Shown in pieces: positions 23,600-37,163 of a stretch of DNA of 64,000 nucleotides (positions are counted from its first letter, which is position 1; each line of letters opens with the position of its first letter). A program made the translations under genes and the position numbers. The stretch comes from Adiantum capillus-veneris (lineage: Eukaryota; Streptophyta; Polypodiopsida; Polypodiales; Pteridaceae): contig CM043970.1 in the NCBI GenBank assembly GCA_014529385.2, positions 64,810,496 to 64,874,495 of the forward strand, read 5' to 3'. A model generated the notes under the pieces. It did not search any database. It saw only the letters and a program-made list of their open reading frames with translations, and was not told the DNA's origin.

Positions 23600-25185
23600 T
23601 TCTCTTACCTTTCCCCAAGCATGGCATAGAGGAGATCCTTTGTGGTGAGTTTCCTCCTCTTGGATTTCGACCAAGGTAGCTCTAGGAGGATCATGGCGGT
23701 TGTTCTTTTTGGGACAAGCATGGTACTCATGCCCTTGTTTGCCGCACTTGAAACACCGGTTATCCTTGCGATAACGCTCAAGCTCTTCAGGAGAGAGTTT
23801 ATTTTTGCCTTTGTAAACTCCCTTCTCCTTAGCTTTGTTGGAGTTGCCCTTAGGAGACTTTTGGACATTGTCCTTCCCCTTAGGCTCATTGGAACCCTTG
23901 TTTTTAGTGGGCTTAGAGTTCCTCTTAGCCCCTATTTGGAAATTGATTCGAGAGGCCATCATAGTATGATGTATTACCGTCGATATGGTGCGTGGCCTTT
24001 GGGATTTAACATACTCCATTTCTTCAGTTAAGCCCGCACAGAATTGTTGCTTTTCCTCTCCAAAATCCAACTTTTTGAAGACAGTGGCTTTGAGTTGTAA
24101 GTCCCAAAACTTTTCTACATATTTGAGAATGGATTCATAGGGAGAGAGCTTCAAGCTTCGCCATTCAGTGAGTACTTTGTCTTTGGCATCGGTGGCCAAA
24201 AACCACTTCATAATGGAAGCTCTTAAAGCTTTCCATATTCATGGAGCTTCATCGTTGGCCCGTAGGCTAGACCACCATTGCCTAGCGAACTTTTGAAAGT
24301 GCATAGCTACATGGTGTAGCTTAGAGGACTCCATGAAGCCCTCATCTCCAAATGCCGCATCAAATTGTTGGATAAAGGCCAAGACTTTGTTCGTAGCATC
24401 AAAAGTGCCATCGCACGTAAGGAAAGAGATGCTCTTCCCTCCCTCTTTGAGCTTCTTAAGCTTGGATGACCTCTTCCACGCGGAATAGGATTTCCTATGG
24501 CCTCTTTTTTTTTATGGTTCAAAGGTTGCACATCACTTTCTTCAGAAGATAACGAATTTGAGGAAGATGGAGAAGTGGGTGACCTCTTTCTCGCCTTGAT
24601 CTTCATTGTCTCACCATCACTTTCACAAGAGGAAGAAGATGAATAAGATGGAGAAGAGGGTGTCCTCTTTCTCGCCTTTTTCTTCTCTTGCTTTTTGTCA
24701 TCCCTCTTTGAAGTATGGTGTGGAGAAGTATGCGATGGTCTTCTCCGTTTTGGAGGCGATGAAGAGCGTTTAGCCCGCCGTCTTCGTGGAGCCATCTCCA
24801 TTGAGGTGACACGAGACTCACTTCTTTCTCGTTCCTTCGGTGGAGGCTCTTGAATTCTCCTATGAGAAGGACATGCGTCATCAAGGAGAAAATTTCTGAG
24901 CCCTTCATAGGGATCCTCTTCTTCTTCCCAAATTGGAGAGAGACCTCTCTTGGAAGTCTCGCAAAGAGGCTTCCTAGGTGCTCTCTTGTCATGGTGGGGA
25001 GCTTGGAGAATCCCATGAGCACGAAGCTGCTGTTGCACTTCACTTTGGAGGGATGGATTGCCCATGACTTGTTGAAGCCTAGAAACATGATAGTTAACAA
25101 GCATCGGGGCATCATTAGTAGCTTGCTCATTAGCAAAATCAAAGTTATCAACATTAATTTCACTCTCTTTACTATTGTCAGCCAT
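23600..25185 (-). pseudogene. gag: gag of element C (RS-rich), one main frameshift
   Basis: ATG at 25185 (MADNSKES). The best-preserved copy of this Gag: an N-terminal helical part, then an RS-like block (RRRRAKRSSSPPKRRRPS, RKRTPSSPSYSSSSS), a frameshift near 24510 in a run of T (A on the coding strand), the capsid part (24211-23459) and an intact zinc knuckle CFKCGKQGHEYHAC. A ten-residue Lys-Gly-Asn-rich linker precedes the knuckle. Confidence 0.87.
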
Positions 25186-25579
25186 TCTAACAACTTTTAG
25201 GTGTAAACATTTTAGATGTACTTTGGCACTTCAAGCCCTAGTTGCTACTCCTCTTTACCCCTTTAGAAAAAGCACTCAAGCTATTGTACCCGTGGCTTGA
25301 ATACCATTAATTGCAAGGAATAGAAGAGAGGGTTGTTCAACACCAAAACAGCACCGGCTCCTGTCAAGATTCTAATAGCTCAAAGCCGTAGTTAAGCCCC
25401 ATAGGACTCCACTATTAAGACCATAGCTCTCGACAGTGATGCCCCGTTAACTGCACAAAGGCAGGCGCACTGCAAGGCTAAAAAATCCCTATTCTACTTA
25501 CTCACATGCAATTAATAGTACCAACCATTTACAGCTAGCTTGAGGACCTCTCTTCTTGAGCAAGAAACAAGAAACCTTG

Positions 25580-25592
25580 TGCTCTGATACCA
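25580..25592 (-). promoter_or_regulatory. primer-binding site of element C
   Basis: Minus strand reads TGGTATCAGAGCA, a perfect initiator-Met-tRNA complement. Confidence 0.9.
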
Positions 25593-25593
25593 A

Positions 25594-27270
<1,677 letters not shown>

Positions 27271-28150
27271 TGTTGAACCCTTGTCTTTGATTTTGAAGAT
27301 ATACATGATCTTCATGGGTGTTAACTGTCCGGATTTGGCATGAGAGGTCCATAAAAGATCCTTGACATTCCTATCTTCTCAACAATAGACTCCGATCTTA
27401 CGATTATTCGTGCTAAGCCATTTCAAAGGTTTCAGATCAACTTGATCGTATCCATGAATTCTAAAGTTGGTGGATCTCCGTTTGTTGCCATATCTAGAAT
27501 TATGCTATTCACATCTAACCCCCATTTGTCTATCACGTCAAGATTTTCAACCTTTATATATTGAGTCCTGTTTTTATCCATATACATTTTTCCTTGTTTG
27601 TTTTCCCTGATTTCGTCTTCAAACTCTATGTTATGGTCATCAATGCGAATGGTATACTCTTCATTAGGATCCACATAAACCTGAGCTCCATGGCCATTAG
27701 TCTTATAAAAGGTGAGTATGTGCTTATATCACATTATCGTTCCGGCTCCTGAATGAGTTGAATAGGAAGACATTTCAGATGTTGATGTGTCTGAGACTTC
27801 TTCAAAGATAGTGCCCAAGTGATCCCCTTGATTCACACTCTCTTAGGTGGATACTCTTCTAGCGGTCTCTCCAAATATGCCTTGATTTGCTAGTATACGA
27901 CCAAATCTAAGGTTCATATAGACTTGTTAAGCCTTGGATAGAGTACTTACCATCGGATTGACTTGTTATCCGTTTTTTCACTTGACTTGAATTCAACTTA
28001 TGTCAAGCTCTCAATTCTTTGCCTGCAACCTGGTTCCTCTGTCAGTTTTAACCAAGTTAACAAATTTTTCCCAAAGACTGTACAATTTTTACCAACAATT
28101 GTGATTGGTTTGTGTCTATCACTTCAATTTGAGCTAAGTGAGTCAGCAAA
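27271..28150. other. unassigned DNA with an 80-codon minus-strand frame
   Basis: A minus-strand frame at 27674-27432 (MDPNEEYTIRIDDHNIEFEDE...) has balanced, acidic, protein-like composition. I do not recognise it. A neighbouring frame seems to continue it downstream with one stop (DLKPLKWLSTNNRKIGVYC). It may be a relic of an element's coding region. Confidence 0.4.
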
Positions 28151-28199
28151 TGAGACTTTCATATTTTACCTTTGCAAAGAGCTAAAGGAATAATCTAGC

Positions 28200-29290
28200 A
28201 TCCTGGAAACTGAGTTAACATGTACTAATTTGGATCCGATGAAACCCAAACTTGACCAGTGGCATTGTATTATGATGCTCTAACAATGTACAAGCTCAAA
28301 AGTCCAAAATCTTGTCTCTTGGGCTTAAAAGTAAATACTTTGATTATTTACTTTTCTCAATTTTCTCACTTTTTAGGCTTGTTTTTCCATATAAAAACCT
28401 TGTTGAAGTCTCTGGAAAAGTTTCAATTTGAACAAGATTTGCCCAAGTTATCAATTGTTTAGTTTCCGCCCGCAGACTCAGTTTTCGAGAATCTGTCTTA
28501 AGTCTTACTTTTGTGATCCAAATTTCACCAAATTTGATTTGTGGAGTTTACTTGATATGCTACACCTTGTGGTATAGGCAATTGTGCAAAAATGTTCAAA
28601 TCTAAAGCAGATGTAAATAATCGCAATTATATACTTCTGACCTTTTTTGCAACTTTTTGCTAAAATATTGATACAAAATGGTTAAGCAACTCAACTTAAG
28701 GTCCCTAGCCAAGTTTCACCAAGTTTGGATAAAACTGACTTACTTTTCAAATCTGGCCACAATTTCCACTTTAATGATCCAAATCTTACCAAATTTGATA
28801 TGAGTGCTCAATATAACATGATAAAACTTATGGTATGCTTGGTTGATCAAAAACGTTGAAAAATAGGATAAAAGTAAAGTAAATAATCACAATTATTTAC
28901 TTCTGACAAATTTTTACATCTTTTTGGTCAGCTAAGAATATACACATGTTAAACACTTTAATCTAAGCTTCTGAGTCAGGTTTCACTAAATTTGAGCAAG
29001 ATTTACCAAGTCAAACTCAATTTCTCAACAATCAGTATAGATTTCAGTTTTTATCAAGATTTTGGTCTGTTTTGTGATCCAAATTCTATGAGTATTTACA
29101 AAAGATCTTTGTAATCATGCATAGAGTCTTTGGTAGTAACCTTGGTCAATTTTGAGCTGAAAGTTAATAATCGTGATTATTTACTTTTGGCCTAAAATAA
29201 ACGCTTTTTGCAATTTTTCAATGGACAGTCTTTTTATGATATGTTTTTAAGCCTCTGAGTCAAGTCAAAACTTAATTTACCTCAAATGCA
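28200..29290. repeat. degenerate tandem array, unit about 275 bp, each with a 22-bp palindrome
   Basis: The palindrome GTAAATAATC-NN-GATTATTTAC (with small variations) occurs at 28331-28351, 28613-28634, 28879-28900 and 29164-29185, spaced 282, 266 and 285 bp. A second shared motif, TGATCCAAAT, lies about 90-104 bp before the last three (28514, 28775, 29075). A third, CTGAGTCA(A/G)GTTTCAC-like, follows them. The order is constant, so these are old tandem units rather than chance matches. Confidence 0.75.
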
Positions 29291-30700
29291 TCTTTAAGCT
29301 TACCCACTAATTCATACAACTTTTAGAGCATAATCCCCAACCGGATTCAGTGATTGACAGTCTTTTGGTGTTGTTTCAAGCTGTAGACCTGAACTTTTGC
29401 AACTTCACATAAACAACTCACAATTGATTCTCTTTGAGTGAGCAATGATTTGAGATCCCACCTCGGATTCTACTTACCCTACTCCTAGGTTCTTCTGCAA
29501 TTGGGTTGTGGATTAAGGTGTCCATAAACACTTGTTTTCTTGTTTTTTATGATTTTTTGAGCTTTTCTCTTAAGACTTGTCTTGTCCATCAATCATTCTC
29601 AAAATCCTAACGTAATCCTACAATCCAACAAGGTACTTAGCAAGTACAATCTACTTCCAAGCTACCTCTTCACAGCAAAAGACGACACTCTTAAGCTATG
29701 CGGTTTTAAAGAGAAAGTTATACTCTAGGTGATCCTAGAGGAAGTTAAAGGACAACTACACTAAACACTCGTGTTTTCCCTAGTTTAGGTCTATTCTTCC
29801 CCAACAACGATGCCAAATGTGGGATGGGTTTCTAACCTCACTCCTATCTTATTGCAGACATAGCGAGAACCACCAACATAATTGTCAATCCATGGAACGA
29901 AGCTAACTTGACTAGTGCATAGAGGCTACAAGAGGGTGTCAATATTTTGGAAAACAATAGACAACCTCACATCTAACACAAACTACACTCAAATGACCTA
30001 AGTCATCAAAAGTTAATCGCTAATCGGAAAACAAATCATAACAGTTACAGCATCAAACAATATCTGAATGTTACAAAACTTTTAGGACATGAATATAAGA
30101 CCTAAGCACACATGCTTATGGTCTCAAATCTCACTTTTGATGAAGTGCAAAAATCACGATTATTAACAACGGTGAGTTTTTGACCTAGTCGTTTTTTACT
30201 TCGAATGCATCTAAATGCTTAGCAATAATGTCCCAATACCCTGACTATGCTTACTTTGTGATTTCCTAATTTAAATTTCTACTTATGATGAAATTAGGCC
30301 GCATGTCAATGATGCCAAATGCTACGGATTACCATGATATGTTTACGTCAATGCGTAGAGCTCTTACCTGCGGTTGCGACGCAAAACGGCACTGCAATGT
30401 GACAACTGAAAAGGGAGTAGGAAGCACAAGAAGGAGAGAATTAAGCATTGTTAGCTCACGTTGTGTTTCTATTATCCGAAAACTTAACAATAACTTACAA
30501 CAATTGGCTTTATACCTCAGCCAAGGTTTCTTTGGTCAAAAACTAATACCGGGAGCTCTAACTAAGGATAAATTGATACAATCTGAAAGCTTATAACCCC
30601 GGCTCATCGATTAAAATATCCACTTGGAAAATAGGAGTTACAATATTCCTGATTTATCAAAAGAATAAGTGTTTTTACAATAAAGCTCCCAAAAAATGTT
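29291..30700. other. unassigned AT-rich DNA
   Basis: No convincing coding sequence. Contains the primer-site-like motif at 29798-29815 and one more half-palindrome (AATCACGATTATTAAC, about 30152-30168) related to the array to its left. Confidence 0.45.
29798..29815 (-). promoter_or_regulatory. possible degenerate Asp-tRNA primer-binding site
   Basis: The minus strand reads TGGCATCGTTGTTGGGGA. This is the Asp-tRNA complement TGGCGCCGTTGCCGGGGA used by Athila/Tat-type elements, changed at three positions, two of them C to T. The adjacent plus-strand TGTGGGATGG could be an LTR edge, but no second LTR is visible. Confidence 0.35.
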
Positions 30701-30712
30701 ACATGGGTTAGC

Positions 30713-30970
30713 TTGCTCCTAACATGTAACAGACGAGTATTAAAAAAATTGTGTTTACATAAATTAACTCTCGAGGTGACAAGCGATGCATTAAAGATGA
30801 AGTTTATTGAGGGCATGCGAGACATGTTGAAGTTTCACGTGAAGGGTGCAAATTGTGTTGATTTCTTAGATGATGTGGCAAGGGCAAAAGATTATGAGAA
30901 ATGAGATAAATTTAACCAGACTAGTAGGATAATTTTGACAGGCCATCATTTAAAATAACACTGTAATAAA
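30713..30970 (+). pseudogene. fragment of E2-type gag
   Basis: Translates to DALKMKFIEGMRDMLKFHVK, then CVDFLDDVARAK. This matches the 38880-39080 gag region of element E2 with a few changes. It is a short duplicated piece. Its 3' end runs straight into the fold-back at 30985. Confidence 0.65.
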
Positions 30971-30984
30971 TCCTCAAAACTTGT

Positions 30985-31089
30985 AAGCTTTACTCTAAAA
31001 AAGGACCAAGATCAACTAAAGAAGGACCAAATCATCACACACACACACACGTTTTGAGTTCATCTTGGTCCTTTTTTAGAGTAAAGCTT
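30985..31089. repeat. 28-bp perfect inverted repeat (fold-back)
   Basis: 30985-31012 and 31062-31089 are exact reverse complements (arms start AAGCTTTACTCT). A 49-base loop including a CA run separates them. The right arm belongs to an LTR end also found at about 38000-38040. The left arm has no counterpart there. Confidence 0.93.
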
Positions 31090-31240
31090 TCATGGATGGA
31101 GTTTTGTTCATTTTTGGTGTTTGTTTTGCTTCAAATCTTTTGCGACATGCTTGATTTTGCTGCAAACTCTCACAGCCAGAGGCCCGGCACTTTCCTACCC
31201 ACACTACAAACTATCCTACCCGCACTACGCACTTCTTGGC
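31018..31240 (+). repeat. 3'-terminal fragment of an LTR (element E)
   Basis: About 200 bp matching 37978-38180 (shared strings such as ATGGATGGAGTTT, TTCATTTTTGGT, CTTCAAATCTTTTGC, GCGCACTTCTTG-like end). The rest of this LTR is missing and is replaced by the fold-back and gag fragment to its left. Confidence 0.65.
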
Positions 31241-31448
31241 ACAAATTTGGTAAACCAGACGTGAAAGAAATTACGATGAGGGTTCCTAAGTTTTATTGAA
31301 GGTCTTAATATAAAGCATTGAAGCTCTGAAGCAACAAGATCAACAAGGGGTACGGTTTAATCTGGTTACAATGCAAACGTTTCAAGCCTTTGATGTGTTT
31401 CAAGCTACTAAAAGGAGGGATCTTTCCTCAACCTAAGTGGTGAAGAAA

Positions 31449-32280
31449 ATGGATCAATTTAATGGTAAAGATATAACAAAGTATCTTTGTGGGTATGTAA
31501 AGGAGATGGAGCTACATTGAGTGCCTAAAGCAGAGATGGTACAAAGTTTTGAAATGGTTGTGGTTCCTGAGATCAAAGAGCATGTAAGGGGAATTGAAAT
31601 GAACGTGGGGAGTTGGAAAGTATTCAAATTAGCCTTGAACGAAGATTATTTTATGGAGGACTCTAAAAGGATGACAAAAATAACATTTTTAGAGTGGGTA
31701 GTTCGGCCAAAAGAGGGACTTTGGCCTACCAAACTACTAAGGAACTTTGAACGCTGCTATGATCAACTCTCAAGGACTACCCTAAACTCATAGCAGATAG
31801 AGCTCTTTTTGCAGGCATTAGGAAAAGAGATTCAAGAGAAGTTAGAGTTACTACTCAAGGACAAGGATGTTGAACAAGATTTAAAGTTTGATTGGAATGA
31901 GTTCAAAGATGGCGTTTTACCACTAGCTAAGAAACAACGATGGAGAGACAAGATGATAGTCAACCCTACTCAAGCCCAAGTGTTCTTGAGAGTCCCACAA
32001 AGCCTATTATTGTGGTTCCAAAGAGTTACAAATCCATCTTGGATGATATTTTCAAGGGAATGCAAGAATTAAACCTAGAGCTTGCAAGGCTCGAAGAAAA
32101 GGGGCAACCGTCAGGCCAATCTATAGGGAAAAGACCTCAAAATAGAGAAGGATTTTTAAATAGATGCATATGGTGTGATAGTACTGACCACATCCAAGGT
32201 GGGATTGTGAAAGTTACAAAGATGCTTTGGTGGAGCTTGTTTCCTTTAAAGATGGCAAGATTTGCTTAAGTGAAACAGGT
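31449..32280 (+). pseudogene. gag: gag-like region of element E
   Basis: Begins MDQFNGKDITKYL at 31449. A TGA soon follows, and then the frame continues as VPKAEMVQSFEMVVVPEIKE, FKLALNEDYFMED and LLRNFERCYDQLS. A further part (QALGKEIQEKLELLLKDKD) lies in the next open frame. No zinc knuckle is clear. The identity as Gag rests on position and on similarity of style to other plant Ty3/gypsy capsids. Confidence 0.6.
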
Positions 32281-32382
32281 AAGATGTTGGGGAAAAACTT
32301 TGGCAAAGACGGGATGAAAAGGCTAGTTGAGGACATAGCTACTAGCCATGCCATCTCAATGGTTTAGGTAGCCTCTTATGGG

Positions 32383-32721
32383 ATGAAGGTAGAACCTATT
32401 AGCAAGAAAGGAGTCAGGGTTGGAGATGAAGTATCTAATGATATTGGAGACTTGTGGCCATGCACAACAGAATCTGCTATGAAGGGTAAACTGACTAAAA
32501 AGGTTTTGCATGAATCTGGAGATATCATTAGACTTGAAACAAGTTGGGATGACCCCATAGACCCTTTGTCAGTGCATGTGTACATTGCCAAATGCCAAGC
32601 CAATGAGGTTGTTGTTGAAGAGAAACGTAGGAGAGAGAATGGGCACGAAGCGCCTTCAAAAAGGGCCACGAGGAGTAGAGACAAAAATGAGACAATGCCT
32701 CCTAGATTAGCTTTTCCATAG
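32383..32721 (+). pseudogene. spacer protein region of element E
   Basis: A 112-codon frame between gag and protease (VGDEVSNDIGDLWPCTTES, then a basic RRRENGHEAPSKRATRSRDK stretch). It is probably part of the gag-pol linker. No domain is recognised. Confidence 0.45.
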
Positions 32722-33189
32722 ACTCCTATCACTTAGGTGTCTATGCAGGAAGCCTTTAAAGAAAATAAGAAGGAAGCAATGAAAGCCAAAGAAAATGGTC
32801 CTGCCTACAGACTCGATTCTAATATAGAGGTAGCAATGAATCTCAAAAAGGTTTTGTAAGAGATAATTTTGAACAATAAGGTGGAATTTACCTTGGGTGA
32901 GGTCCTTTTCATAGCAAATCAATACTTCCACGAAGAAATAATTGATATGATCAAGAGAAAGCGGTAGTCTCTTACTGAATATATCCATGTACAGGGTGAG
33001 GGAGAGACTTTAAATGCACAAGGAATACAAGCCTTTGGTGAGCATGACAAAAAAAAATGGATGCTACAAGTCTAGGGGAGGAGTAAAACAAGTTCGCTTC
33101 ATGGATGATGAAGATGAAGTTGAAACAACACACAAGAGTTATTACTCCAAGAGTCATTGGGAAAGAACAACTACTAAGACCCTTGTAAA

Positions 33190-33590
33190 AGTGGGAGACT
33201 AAGAAGAACCATACATTGTGTTGATAGATCAAGGGTCAAAAATTAACCTCATGTCAAAGAGTCTTTTTCAAAAAGGAAAACGACCAATCGATATAAATCA
33301 TGGATGAATGATCCGTATGACAAACAACTCATTAGGGGACCTGTATGGAGCTTGTCCAAATGTAAGGGTAACTATATGGGATGTGAAAGATGACCAAAAC
33401 TTCTTTTTCCAAGAGATGTCTACATAACCTCTCATCCTTGGGTAGCCATACATCATTGATACTCATATAGAAACAAAGGTGATTGATGATAGATCAGCTC
33501 ATGCTAGGATAAAGAGCAGGGATTGGAAGCATGCGGTCCAGTTTCTTACTGTTTGTGTGGACCATGAAAGGAATCATGAAAGCCTTAGAG
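33190..33590 (+). pseudogene. pol: aspartic protease region of element E
   Basis: YIVLIDQGSKINLMSKSLF carries a protease active-site-like LIDxGS near 33222. It is followed by NSLGDLYGACPNVRVTIWDV and, after a stop, a PYIIDT flap-like segment. Interrupted by stops. Confidence 0.6.
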
Positions 33591-34279
33591 AATAACCATT
33601 TCCAAATAAAAACAAAAAATTCAAGGACTACAAGGATATGAGGGGTTTTGGTCATGTGCCATTGTAGAGTGGAATTGCAGTGGTACGAGAAGAGAAAAGT
33701 TCTTGCATGATGTATATGCAAAGGAGATGTTTTCTACAGGTTTTGTAGGATTAACAAACTATAGATCTATCACTTTTACAAAGTGTGAGGACTTGAAGTG
33801 AGGTGAAATACAACATGTAAATAGTCTATAGAAAGGTTTGAGGACCAATGGTTTGATAGAAGATGAGGAATGCATTGCAGGTGTGCTTGATCCGTGTTCA
33901 TTTGTGGATACCATGCAAGACTTGGAGTCTTTAGTGAATTGCAAGTTGTGTGTTGAAAATGAGGTTGTGAAATTATGCTCCATAAAAATGTACTAAGTTA
34001 TTGAGGATTTAAAAAATGCTCAAGGTATTGATGTGTGAGTGGATACTAAGTATAAGTATGTGGCAAAGAAAGTGAAACCAATGGCATTACCTCTACTAAA
34101 GATTGCACACATAAGATGGAACAAGCTACTTTGCAACCTAGCCTTTGTGACCCAAGCAAGATTGGGCACAAGTTTAGGCAGGACTCTTTGAAGGAGTTTA
34201 AGGTTGGTTGCAAGGACAATTTGATAGAAGTTGAAAAGATATGATTTGAAGATATGCTTTTCCAAACACACAAAGGCTT

Positions 34280-35160
34280 TTTCATTTGAGCTGCATGAGT
34301 TAGGGTGTGATCATCCTTCCATTCTTGCTCCTATGGTAATCTTCACTATCCCTCATGTACTTTGGAACTTGTGTCCCATTCTAGTTCTAAAGACTCTTTT
34401 GCCAAAACTCATTTACTTAATAAAAAGATGAAGATGTGTATTTGGGAGCCTTCTTGTGCTCCATATTCAAACATGTGATTCATAGTTTCAAAGAAAAATG
34501 GTTCTTTATGCTTTATCTAGGATATGCAACCTATTCATATAATAACAATCAGGAATGTGGGTTTAGGGCCAATTGTAGGTGAGTTTGCAAAGACATTTGT
34601 AGGAAGCACGATATATTCTATGGGGGATTCGTACTGAGAATATGATCAATTCCAACTAATCATGAAAAGCAGGGACTTGACTACCATGAGGACACCTTTG
34701 GGTTTGGTAAGGATGTGCACCTTACCTCAGGAAGCAACTAACTCCGTTGCGCATATATGAATGGTATGAACAAAATCTTGCATGACTTCATACATCAAAC
34801 TATGATGCCCTTTTTTAATACGTGTCAATCAAAGGATGTGATGTAAGTGATATTAATGTGGCTCTAGACTCGAGGGACTGTTGCAAGATGTGGCAAATCA
34901 TATCAATGATTGTGATAAGATCTTGTCAAGGTTGGAAGATATGAACCTTACCTTGTGTGGGTAAAAGTTAGTGTTTGGTGTGAATGAAGTTCTTGTTGTG
35001 GGACATATGTGCAATTCATATGGTATAAGACCTTGTTATGAAAAAAATTATGTAATTCAAAGAATGAAAGAGACATGTATTACTGTAGCTGATGTTTGAG
35101 GGTTCTTGGGTGCATGTGTGTTTTATTTTAAATTCCACATTATGCGCATGTAACATAACC
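34280..35160 (+). pseudogene. pol: reverse transcriptase region of element E, heavily decayed
   Basis: Frames read FIVSKKNGSLCFI, DMQPIHIITIRNVGLGP, YDQFQLIMKSRDLTTMRTP and LGLVRMCTLPQEATNSVAH, the RT core in order. The place expected to hold the catalytic Asp-Asp (after MMPF, near 34810) no longer has it. Many stops. Function is certainly lost. Confidence 0.65.
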
Positions 35161-35161
35161 T

Positions 35162-35664
35162 TTGTATGAACTCTTGAGAAAGAACGAGAAATTCCAATGG
35201 GAAGAGATGCATACACATGTCGTGAGAAAATTAAAGAAGTTTTTTCTTATGTCTCCAACTTTGAGGAAAGTAAACTACGAATGTGGAAGGCATGTGATTG
35301 TGACAATGGATACTAGCCCCATAGGAATTGGATGGGCGATTGGCCAAGATGATGAATACGGTAAGCGATGTGTGGTGAGATTTAGAGCAAAGGTTCTAAG
35401 TGCTCATCAACAAGTGAAAATAGAATTATGGGGAGCAGCGACATCACTTAATGTAATAAAGAGTATTTGATAGGTGCAAATATAATAGTGGAGACTGATT
35501 GTCCACCCCTTCATGGAATGATCACAAGTTTCTCAATTCCTTACATTGCTATGCTGAGATGGATTGCCTACATAAAGTCCTTGAATCCTGAGTTTAAGTA
35601 TATTGCAGGGAAAGATAATCTAGTTTTGGATAAGCTTTCTAGAGAAAGATATGAAAATAAATAA
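35162..35664 (+). pseudogene. pol: RNase H region of element E
   Basis: Two adjoining frames: a connection region (YELLRKNEKFQWEE), then VIVTMDTSPIGIGWAIGQDD, ELWGAATSLNVIKS, then VETDCPPLHGMI and MLRWIAYIKSLNPEFKYIAG. The Asp and Glu positions of RNase H are visible. A frameshift near 35465 separates the halves. Confidence 0.72.
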
Positions 35665-35935
35665 GAAATGGTTATCGAGGGTGACGATGTAGGCACAATG
35701 TTTTATAGTAGCTCTCATGCTAAGGGTATCATGTTTCCTTGTCAAATGCACTTGATTCATTTACAGAGGACCTATATCAAGGTGATTGGTTGCTCATTGG
35801 ACGTTATCTGAGCGCTTTGACAAGGCAAGAAGAATGGATTGATCAAGAGTTCAAAAGAATACGCAAAAAAGCTTATGAATAATTTTGAAAGATGGATACT
35901 TGTGAAAGCATTCAAAACAAAGAAATGAATTTTCA

Positions 35936-37039
35936 TTGACGGTTGTGAATGACGAGGTCACTCAAAAGGACCTTATCAAAAAGTTTCATGAGAGTCTTTA
36001 TGCTGGACACAGATATAGGCCAGGCTTTACTAAAATCAAAGAAAGGTATTGCTTGAAAGGTATGTATAAAGATGTATCTCACTTTGTGGAGTATTTTGAA
36101 ACCTGTCGAATGTATTCAAATGTATTTCATCGCAGTGGGTTGCACCCTACTTACCCATTGGCCATGCATTATAAGTGGGTAGTAGATTTGGTTACAATGC
36201 CATTGGGCTTATGAGATACATAGTGCTTGCACGGGAAGATTTAACCAACCAAATTGAAGGTCGTACTCTGAGAACAAAAAGCACGGAAGGGATATGTAAA
36301 TTCCTCTTGGATTATGTGATTAGCCATTATGGCTTTGTTGGGAAAATAACAACAGACAGGGGTGAGTTGGATGCCGACAAATCCAAGGCTTTTTTCTCTA
36401 GGTTAGGCATTAAACTTGGTCTCACGACTATATACAATCCTGAAGGGAATGGTAAATCAAAATTTGGGCATCCTCCTATCATTAAAGCTTTGGCTAAGTC
36501 TTGAAAAGTAAAACTGGGAGAGTGGCCTAGGCTATTGCCTTATGCTTTAATAATTGAACGTACAATTCATAGCTCAGTTATTGGTTATATGCCTTTTGTT
36601 GATGTACCGTCAGGAATGTATTACCTTGGGAAGAATGAACAGGGAAGACCTTCTTGATTTTCCCATACAACAATTACAAAGAAGGCCTCAAGATATTGAG
36701 ATTCCTGTAGCACGATTAAAAGCTGCAAGGTTAAAGAATAAGGTCAGATTTGATAAAAGGCACACACTTAGACCTAGAGTTGTTAAACAAGGTGATTGGA
36801 TGTTGGTATATGACAGTAGTCTTGATAACCAACAGTCAACAATAAAAAATATTTCAAAGAGATGGTTTGGTCCTTATGTGGTTAAGCATGTACAGGGGAA
36901 TGCAACTTACACCTTGCATGAGTTGGATGGGACAAAGATGAAGATTCCCATTGCAGGGAAAAGAATCAAGTTGTACAAAAGAAGACATGATGCACATCCC
37001 TTTGTTTCACAAGAAAGTAAAAACAAAGACTCTGTATGA
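35936..37039 (+). pseudogene. pol: integrase region of element E (GPY/F type, no chromodomain)
   Basis: Zinc-region-like HESLYAGHRYRPGFTKIKERY and CRMYSNV, core pieces HYKWVVDLVTMPLG, ITTDRGELDADKSK and YNPEGNGKSKF, then the C-terminal module RHTLRPRVVKQGDWMLVYD and WFGPYVVKHVQG ending at 37039. Frame breaks near 36210, 36505 and 36650. The lack of a chromodomain separates it from A-D. Confidence 0.75.
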
Positions 37040-37163
37040 GGATGAAGAAAGAGATGATGATGCGTTCGGTGAAAGTGATGAATTGACATGTATATTGGCT
37101 TAAATGAAGACTGAATGTGAAAAAGATATGTGTGGCACATGCCAAAAGGTATAGAGGGGGGGA

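Larger units (their letters stand above)
31240..37163 (+). mobile_element. decayed Ty3/gypsy element E, internal region
   Basis: Plus-strand remnants in the order gag, protease, RT, RNase H, integrase, ending in a purine tract (AGAGGGGGGGA, about 37153-37163) and the TG of an LTR at 37164. The integrase C-terminus has a GPY/F module but no chromodomain, so it belongs outside the chromoviruses. Stops and frameshifts occur throughout. Confidence 0.78.

Noticed and set aside
24603-25200. Long frames antisense to or overlapping element C gag
   Set aside because: Shadow frames of the Arg/Ser-rich coding sequence.
27432-27674. Endogenous pararetrovirus origin for the unknown frame
   Set aside because: No movement-protein, coat or RT motif can be seen; the idea has no support beyond composition.
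30285-30596. 103-codon plus-strand frame
   Set aside because: No motif; AT-rich context; probably chance.
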